This document shows positions 57,002-64,000 of a stretch of DNA of 64,000 bases, one piece after another. The DNA is from Diadophis punctatus similis (Eukaryota > Chordata > Lepidosauria > Squamata > Dipsadidae). Every line of letters begins with the position of its first letter. Within the stretch, counting starts at the first letter, position 1. The DNA lies in NCBI GenBank assembly GCA_023053685.1, contig JALIGW010000001.1, forward strand, positions 228,494,434 to 228,558,433. The letters are read 5' to 3'. Both the position numbers and the translations under genes were made by a program. The notes beneath the pieces are model-generated. The model was not told the DNA's origin. It did not search any database and worked only from the letters and a program-made list of their open reading frames with translations.

Positions 57002-57507
57002 CAGTGTTTCCCAAACTTTTGACATATGTGTACCCCTTCTATAATTTTCGTAACGCTGAGTACCCCTCATAAAAAACAGGCGCTCGGAACTAACTATTAA
57101 AGAAGTAAGTTGTCTCTGTAACGAAGTGCAGTATATTCACGCTGTGTCACGCCTCACAAGACTGTCTAACGGTTAGATAACACTGCAATTCTCCGGCGTT
57201 TAAACAGCTCCGCGGCTCAACGTCAACTGTTAATGTTCCCGCAGTTTAAAAATGGCCGAACCCGAGCTGCGCGAAGGATGCGCAGAAGTTCCCGCCATAA
57301 TGAGTTGCGATACGATGTACGATGGCCCCAGTTCCCATGTAAAAACTGCGATACGTGCCTATTTCTTTCCTTGTTCTGTGGGCGCAGCTAAGCACGGTGC
57401 AGTGGATATTCCCACGTGATCCCCACCAAAATCCGGTGCAACACGTACCCCCACCAAACTCTTCCCGTACCCCTGGGGGTACGTGTACCGCACTTTGGGA
57501 AACACTG
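57002..57507. mobile_element. hAT element with perfect TSD CTTTAGAT
   Basis: The ends CAGTGTTTCCCAAACTTT and CACTTTGGGAAACACTG are inverted repeats. CTTTAGAT flanks exactly (56994-57001 and 57508-57515). Subterminal repeats GTACCCCT occur near both ends. The interior keeps many CpGs (CTCCGGCG, AACGTC, GCGCGAAGG), unusual in old vertebrate repeats, so insertion was probably recent. There is no transposase. Confidence 0.95.
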
Positions 57508-57515
57508 CTTTAGAT

Positions 57516-58031
57516 GAACAGTTATCAGCAAGTTGCTTAATTCTGAGTAGGATATTGGTTAGTCAGCCGACTTTTACATTTCATTATTTTCCAAATGATG
57601 CAGGAACGTTCAGTCTGCCAGCTATATTTTACAGGTGGTGGTTTTATGTCTATGAAAAGCTTTTCCATTACCTGGGTGATGATGGTTCATACAGCCCAGA
57701 TGGAGAAGATAAGACTGAAATCCATGAGACTACTTACAACATAAGCACATTTGCATAATTATATTTTTACTGTAACAATCATCAAATTTGATATATCCAT
57801 CAGATTGATTGTTCCAAAGACCATTTGCTACTCTGTGTAGAAGTAGAACAGAATAGATGGCATTCTTACTCGTTGCATTTTGGACTGTCTGTTTAAAGAT
57901 AGTGTCCCCCCCCATTTGATTCTTGAAAATAAAAAGGTTAATTTCTTCTGATATTTCCATCAGAAATCAGAAATTTAAAGTGATTTAAAAATGACGAGAT
58001 TAGTTTTTTCTTGAGAAGTTAACAAAAAATA
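57516..58031. other. Unannotated DNA
   Basis: A 91-codon frame at 57483-57758 begins inside the hAT element and has no recognisable domain. Confidence 0.4.
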
Positions 58032-58742
58032 CAGGTAGTCCTCATTTAGCAACTGCCTCAGACAATTTGAAGTTACAACAGTGATGAAAAAGACTTTTTG
58101 TGACCAATACACACATTTACAACCAGTCTGTGCCTGACTCATTTCTCCCCTCCTCACAGGGTGGAGAAACAAGCTGTATCTTCCTGAGCTGCTTTATTCC
58201 CTGGTGTAGTGTAGCACTTCCCTCAAAAGTGTTACCTGCAAGCTAACAACTCAACTCTGTGCTGTTATCTGAAACTGACAAGACCCTAGTCAGTTTCATC
58301 CTAAAAGCTTTAATTTGGCTCTTAAACTGCTTGTGGCTGACAGCTACAAGCCCACCTGGCAAGCAGCCAGTGCTACTGGATTATTTTTGATGTATATTCC
58401 CCATTGTGTGCCTAATTACTCTCTGGTAATCCTTTCCTCTCCAATGAATATACATACAAACATCAGTTCTCTTCTTGCTAATTATCCCAGTGCTTAGTGG
58501 GGGAAAGGGGCTATGCGGTTTGCCCTTTCACCAACCTTCCTCATGAGCAGAATTCCAGAAACCTTCCCTGGTGTTTGGCCTCACCCAATTGTTTGCAGTC
58601 ATATTCTTCTGGCTGTATAAAGGAAAGGAAAGCTGAAGCAGAATTATAGTCATGAGATTCTTTCCCTCCCCTCCACCACTACCACTTGGCTTAACAACTG
58701 AGTCACTTGTACCAATTGTAGTTGCTAAATAAGGACTATTTG
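58032..58742. mobile_element. 711-bp TA-flanked element related to the tagtcct MITEs
   Basis: The left end CAGGTAGTCCTCATTTAGC and the reverse-complemented right end CAAATAGTCCTTATTTAGC match over about 23 bp including AACT. TA lies outside both ends. The interior (CTGACTCATTTCTCCCCTCC, CTGGCAAGCAGCCAGTGC and more) is not shared with the 380-bp MITEs. No transposase domain is encoded; the longest frame is about 65 codons. It may be a longer family member or a relative that acquired foreign sequence. Confidence 0.75.
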
Positions 58743-58744
58743 TA

Positions 58745-59403
58745 ATGGTAAAGATCCTTGCAAGATGGCAACATCAAGCCAACCTTGACGGATCTTGAAT
58801 AGCTAAGTAGAATTTGATGTAGAATTAGTGCTCAGATGATAATTAAAAAAAGAAGATTGGTTTCACATTGTGAAGATTGAAAAAAACATCATGGGAGAAT
58901 GAAACGGCAATTATTTCCATATTGTATTTTCCTTCTCCATTGAGACTTTGAGCTAGACTTCCAGGAGACTTTACCTTTTAATGGTGCAGCAAAATATTTT
59001 GGTCATATTAAGCTGCTTTGTATTGGCTCAGATTACTGGTTTATTTGATTAAGGCCTGTATATTCTTAGGAACAATCCTACTGATGGAAAGGATTACTTA
59101 ATTCTTCCCCTTGTATTTATTTAAGATTCATCAACTCTTTTTAGCTGCTTGTTCTCAATATTAAATCTTTCCTCCCTCTGGATAGTCATAGCTATCCAGA
59201 TATTTTCTCCACAGAGCAGATTCTGGTGTGTCTGTTGGCATTTTGAATAGAAAAGGTCAGAGGTCAATCAGAGTTGTTACTAGTTGGCCTGTCTTTAAAT
59301 TTGAATTACAAGCAAACAAATAATCAGCCTGTTCCTCTGCCAGTTTTTAAATTTTATTTAAGATTACAGCCATAATGGAAAAACTGATCGATGCAGCATC
59401 TTA
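58745..59403. other. Unannotated DNA
   Basis: No recognised feature. Confidence 0.45.
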
Positions 59404-59405
59404 TA

Positions 59406-59802
59406 CAGATAGTCCTTGACTTCCAGCAGTTCCTTTAGTGACCGTTCCAAGTTACAACGGCACTGAAAAAAGTAATTTATGACAATTTTTCACAGTTATG
59501 ACCTTTGCAGCATCCCCATGAATATATAATCAAAATTCAGATGCTTGGCAACTGATTCATACTTATGACCACTGCAACATCCCGGGGTCATGTGATCACC
59601 TTTTGCAACCTTCTGATAAGCAAAGTCAATGGGGAAGCCAGATTCACTTAACAACTAGTTTACTAATTTATCAACTGCAAGTGATTCACTTAACAACTGT
59701 GGCAAGAAATGTTGTGAAATGGGGTGAAACTCGCTTAACAAATGTCTCACTTAACAACAGAAATTTTGGGCTCAATTGTGGTCATAAGTCAAGGACTGCC
59801 TG
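59406..59802 (-). mobile_element. TA-flanked MITE (tagtcct family)
   Basis: TA on each side. The ends CAGATAGTCCTTGACTTCC and GTCAAGGACTGCCTG are inverted repeats. The interior has GCACTGAAAAAAGTAATTTA, GTCATGTGATCACCTTTTGC and GTCAATGGGGAAGCCAG, in the same orientation as 27107. Confidence 0.88.
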
Positions 59803-60029
59803 TACTCTGACCTTTTCCAGCAAAACATTTCTGATGGAATCTATAAATTCTGAAAGTTGAAGAGAGTTCCAGCTGGGAGAAAACTAATAATATAGTTTGA
59901 CCTCACAGGCGAACAGATCTAACCATATTATCTTAAATCCACCACTGAATCTTCTTGTGAAAACCATCTGTATTGTTATTAAGATGTATTTCTTTTCAAA
60001 ATGTTTTAAAGTAATTTTCATGCATTCTT

Positions 60030-60172
60030 TCTCTGTGTTATTCCCTCCCGCCCTCCTTCCATCTATCACACTTATATGTTGTCCCATTAAAATAATTTCC
60101 GTACATTCAATTCTCTGTGTTATTCCCTCCCGCCCTCCTTTCATCTATCACACTTATATGTTGTCCCATTTG
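60030..60172. repeat. 80-bp tandem duplication
   Basis: CTCTGTGTTATTCCCTCCCG and ATCTATCACACTTATATGTT each occur twice, 80 bp apart, with very few differences. It is a recent local duplication without recognisable function. Confidence 0.93.
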
Positions 60173-61012
60173 TTGAAATTTGCAACAACAACCATTTTTA
60201 TAAACATGATTAAAAAAGTGTTTTAATTTTGTCAAAATGTACATCCATCTCTGGAACAATCAAAATTAAACATTGAGGAGCAGAGAGGTTAAAAAAAAAG
60301 TTGACAAGGAAAGTCAGTATTTCCAAAGCTCCTGAATGTGAAAAATGTTGTTTTTCTTCAGATCTATGAAATCTTTGGCCCAGTACCTCGGTCTCCAGGA
60401 TGTATAACTAAAATAAATAGATATTTTTCACTTGTTTATTCCTGCCTCCATTTCCATTCACTTTCTGTTGTCTCGTTTATATTGAATTCTAAATTGCAAG
60501 CAACCTAAAACAGAGAGTGGATACTTTTACGCTTGTAAAAATATGGAAAGCGTTGCCATAATGAATATTGTTTTTTGCTGAATAGTTTTGAAAAATACGT
60601 ATTTTGCTACAATCAAAATATATTGTTTTCCTGCTATTGTTAGCCAGTCCATTCTTAGAAAGATCACTCTTTCTTTAAATAAGGTTTTGAGTTTTGGGAT
60701 ATCCTTTCATATATGACTAGATCTCTTTTTCTAACAGCATTTGGCCAATCTCCATTGTTCTTACCATTGTTGCCAATATTGTGGCATCCTCTCCTGATTT
60801 AGTGACCTCTGGATGGGTGGACACAGTTCCCATAATTCCTAGCCAGCATAGTCAAAAATTAAACACCTATTGGAAATTTTACCTTGTGATTTGATATCAG
60901 GTGATAGTTTCTAACATGACACTTTCTACATACAAAGCTGAGGACTGTTGCAAATCTGGCTACTTTATAAACATGTCTTTTCTGTACAGACACTGAAACC
61001 ACAATATTTATA
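60173..61012. other. Unannotated DNA
   Basis: AT-rich, no recognised gene or repeat. Confidence 0.45.
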
Positions 61013-61014
61013 TA

Positions 61015-61389
61015 CAGCTAGTCCTCAATTTATGACCACAATTGAACCCCAAATTTCTGTTCCTAAGTGAGACATTTGTTAAGTGAGTTTTACCCAATTT
61101 TATGACCTTTCTTGCCACAATTGTTAAGTGAATCACTGCAGTTGTTAAATGAATCTAGCTTCCCCATTGACTTTGCTAAATGTTAGAAGGTCACAGAAGT
61201 TGATCACATGACCTCGGGACACGGCAACCATCAAAAATATGAGTCGGTTGCCAAGCTTCTGAATTTTGATCAAGTGACCATGGGGATGCTGCAACGGTTG
61301 TAGATGTGAAAAGTGGTTATAAGTCGCTCTTTTCAGTGGTGTTGTAACTTTGGTCGCTAAATGAACTGTTATAAGTCGAGGAATGTCTG
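61015..61389 (+). mobile_element. TA-flanked MITE (tagtcct family)
   Basis: TA on both sides. The ends CAGCTAGTCCTCAATTTATG and ATAAGTCGAGGAATGTCTG are inverted repeats. Same orientation as 5598 and 18606, with shared TAAGTGAGACATTTGTTAAG, TGATCACATGACC and TTTTCAGTGGTGTTGTAAC. Confidence 0.88.
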
Positions 61390-61715
61390 TATTTGTTGCA
61401 GACTGAATGATGCATAGGTAAACGACATGAAAATGCTTTATTGGCTGGGAATTTGGCGATATAAAAAGATATGGTCCCCCAATGCTGTAAAATGCTATCT
61501 TATGCAAATTGATTATCTCTCTGAGAGAGGGTAGCTTTGCCTTCCCCTCACCAAGGTCACCTTCATAGGTTTAATTAATTAAGTAATCCATTAGTGCTAC
61601 CCACAGAGTGCATTTCCTACAGCATGAAAAAAAGCACCTTCCTGGATAGCAGGGAAGCAGAGATGAGAAGCACTAAACAGGGATAGTTGAATACTAGCTC
61701 CATGGGCTAGATTTA
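61390..61715. other. Unannotated DNA
   Basis: No recognised feature between the two elements. Confidence 0.4.
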
Positions 61716-61858
61716 CAGGGGTCTCCAACTTTGGCAACTTTAAGACTTGTGGACTTCAACTCCCAGAATTCCTCAGCCAGCAAAACTGGCTGAGGAATTC
61801 TGGGAGTTGAAGTCCACAAGTCTTAATGTCTTAAAGTTGCCAAGGTTGGAGACCCCTG
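61716..61858. mobile_element. Palindromic hAT MITE (same family as 54083)
   Basis: Ends CAGGGGTCTCCAACTTTGGC and GGTTGGAGACCCCTG. The central palindrome includes GGAATTCTGGGAGTTGAAG and its inverse. A probable duplication GGCTAGAT/GGCTAGAA is offset by 3 bp on the left (61705-61712 and 61859-61866), suggesting a small change after insertion. Confidence 0.85.
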
Positions 61859-61866
61859 GGCTAGAA

Positions 61867-62274
61867 AAAGGACTGCGGTCCACAAGAACATCAACAAGGC
61901 AAATTGGAGACAGCTGGTGAGGAAAAGAAAAGAAAGGAAAGGAAAAAGAAGATGGAAAACGGAAGGCACAAAGTTCATTTAAAGTAAGCCTCTCTAAGTT
62001 CAAAAGACAGTCTAAAGAGAAAAAGGATAAAGTGGTGAGCTGTGGAAGGGGAAATTGCTTTTGGAGCTGTAGGTGTGCGTAGGTGAGACAACAGCAGAAA
62101 AGCTTTCAGCAGCCAGAAATCCAACAAATGGAAAGCCTCCGAAACCTGGGAGAGAAGAAGATTTGCTTGGGAGGGGGAGGACTGTAGTCAAGTCACTTTC
62201 CTATTTGCTATGCAGAGCCTATTAATACAGAAAAAGGAGAAGCTAACAACAGAAGAGCATATCTAGCTCAGGTT
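61867..62274. other. Unannotated purine-rich DNA
   Basis: Short GAAAAG-rich run near 61920. No gene or mobile element recognised. Confidence 0.45.
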
Positions 62275-62460
62275 TGAATTGTGGGACTTGGTGCTCTCTG
62301 AGCTTGATTCATTTGCTCATTTGCAGACCTTTCATTACCTGACCAGGAACACAATCAGTGCAGCTACCTAGTGCTTACCTAGTACTGATGATGTCACCTT
62401 GATGGGTAATGAAACGTCTGCAAACGAACAACCAAGCTCAGAAAACACCAAGGACTCCAA
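62275..62460 (+). mobile_element. Penelope-like element end (tentative), family B
   Basis: TTGGTGCTCTCTGAGCTTG at the left and CAAGCTCAGAAAACACCAAG at the right are inverted repeats around the hammerhead-like core at 62382. The same phrases occur in the reverse copy at 6262. There is no coding sequence. Confidence 0.6.
62382..62421 (+). ncRNA. Hammerhead-ribozyme-like motif, family B
   Basis: Stem I: GTA (62382-62384) can pair with TGC (62419-62421), with one G-T. Core CTGATGA is at 62385-62391, with one extra T, as in family A. Stem II: GTCACC (62393-62398) with GGTAAT (62405-62410) around a 6-nt loop, with one C-A mismatch and one G-T pair. GAAA is at 62411-62414, self-complementary ACGT at 62414-62417, and predicted cleavage after C62418. 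The catalytic-core bases are intact although the primary sequence differs from 47397. Confidence 0.6.
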
Positions 62461-63702
62461 AGGAAGCCTGGAGGAACTGGACTGAGACCAAGGAGGCCTG
62501 CTTTTCCACAGAAGAAAGTTTCCACAGAGACCGTTGGGAGAAGGGTGAAGACAGAGAAGGGATAGGGATGCCCTTGTATCAACAGAAGAAGGGGCAATAT
62601 TATCCTCCATTCTTCTTAGCACAACCTTCGGACCAAACCCTTGAAAAAAGACATTGGAAGAAACACGAGAAGTGATTTGGGAAAAGGAGACTGGTAGAAA
62701 TAAAAGTGAAAGAAGTCCAAGAGCTAAGTTGAGAAATAATAAGTGTCAAAAAGGTGTTAACCAGAGTTCAATAAGAGAAATAACAATGGGAGCGCTGAAG
62801 AAAAAAAATAGTGTTTGGGTAGAGGAAGATGTTAAGTACAAAAAAAAAGTTTAGAAACACTCCCATCCTCACAGTGTTATCTTTAGTATATTTGGTTTCC
62901 TTTTACTCATTGCTTAAATATTCAAATGCTTTTGCAAGCTCTATCTGCATTCAGTCTCCCTAATGGTGTAAGAAATTTGTTTTAGCAAAGAAATAGCTTT
63001 CCCTGTGATTTATTACCAAGCATCTTAAGAAATGAACAGGTTCCTTTTGCTGACGTTTGATGGAAGATTCTCGATCAATAGATGAACAGGTCTGTCCACT
63101 AACTATGCCTGCCAGTTGTTGAAAAGCTTATTTCACTTGTGGGTAGCGAACTGTGTCACAGTTCTAGTCAACTGTCAGTTGTGTTTTTCCCCTTCAAGAA
63201 TTATTAATGTGTGTTTTGTTTTCAAGCCTCCTTCAGTTTGATTAATAACACTTATGAAGCTTTTTTTTGGCCTGCATAAGAAGTGAATCAGATAAGTGAC
63301 AAGCATTTCTTAATATCTCTCTTCTAGTTCCAATCCATGAAAGAAATGAGGTGAAAATTCTTGTGCTTGTGGACAAATTGGGGCAATGAGGCAAGGCAAC
63401 TACACCTCACTTGCTGACCCACAGGATATTATTGAATTGGCAAGAACTGTAATGCTTTCAAATCAATCTTTGGGAGGCTATATTGGGAATATGAAAACAA
63501 GTCTATCTAGCCAATATGAATAAGGTGATTGTAATGCCAGCCCCCTTGGTATGTTTTTGCTCTGAAGGTTTAAACACATGGAGCCTTTACAATATGGTGG
63601 TCTGTCACATTACTATTATTGTTGTTTTTCCTCACAAATTCTAGAAATGCTACCAACGCATAGTTTCCTAGGGGCTGCTAGCTTTATTGAAATTTCTAGC
63701 TG

Positions 63703-63703
<1 letters not shown>
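62461..63703. other. Unannotated DNA, possible conserved non-coding block
   Basis: Frames of 66-88 codons at 62409-62854 are Lys/Glu-rich and have no recognisable domain. The 62.9-63.35 kb part is free of recognisable repeats and has words such as AAGAATTATTAATG and GTTTGATTAATAAC. Conservation is unverified. Confidence 0.35.

Positions 63704-64000
<297 letters not shown>

Overview
The window looks like non-coding DNA from a squamate reptile, most likely a snake. I found no host protein-coding exon, rRNA or functional tRNA gene. The snake call rests on five things. (1) Several tRNA-derived Sauria-type SINEs end in the CTATTG-rich tail shared with Bov-B. (2) CR1, L2/L3-like and other LINE 3' ends are present, one family ending in an (AATAG)n-type tail. 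(3) hAT-type and TA-flanked miniature elements are abundant. (4) Long microsatellites occur, including a 3'-terminal (GATA)n/(CTAT)n array of the Bkm type first described from snakes. (5) There is a decayed Ty3/gypsy retrotransposon. All coding-like segments belong to transposable elements and carry frameshifts, stops or truncations.

Layout. 1-6 kb: unique AT-rich DNA with SINEs and TA-flanked MITEs. 6-9.7 kb: a Penelope-like scrap, an LTR-like block, and an L2/L3-type LINE end interrupted by a hAT MITE with a perfect 8-bp target duplication. 9.7-12.3 kb: unique DNA, an inverted pair of Penelope-like ends and a hAT element. 12.3-14.75 kb: a long reverse-strand L2/L3-type LINE split by a solo LTR with 5-bp target duplication AGTAG; a related solo LTR (ATCGG duplication) lies at 17.3 kb. 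18.6-27.5 kb: a run of hAT MITEs, most with recognisable 8-bp duplications, plus a SINE with attached microsatellites. 28.9-29.7 kb: a CR1 LINE 3' end. 31.4-34.1 kb: a hAT-like element containing an inverted copy of its own family. 34.3-38 kb: quiet. 38.5-41.7 kb: a gypsy element with 5' LTR, gag remnants, protease and reverse transcriptase, split by a 343-bp MITE. 41.7-47.2 kb: mostly quiet. 47.2-51.4 kb: dense stacked repeats. 52.1-53.3 kb: one hAT-type element nested in another. 54-57 kb: quiet, with conserved-noncoding-like sequence. 57-62.5 kb: several MITEs. 63.7 kb to the end: Bkm-type array.

The most interesting signal is a set of hammerhead-ribozyme-like cores (CTGANGA, stem II, GAAAC, self-complementary ACGT, then GTC) at 47397-47436 and 62382-62421, with decayed copies near 6.3 and 10.7 kb. 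They belong to two sequence families. The arrangement matches the minimal, short-stem-III hammerheads known from Penelope-like retroelements. The other main result is insertion chronology: many elements have boundaries fixed to the base by target-site duplications, and several are nested.

No operon or pathway applies here. The host contribution, if any, would be non-coding regulatory DNA in the repeat-poor stretches (about 9.9-10.3, 20.6-20.9, 56.1-57.0 and 62.9-63.4 kb). That is inference from base composition and motif appearance only.
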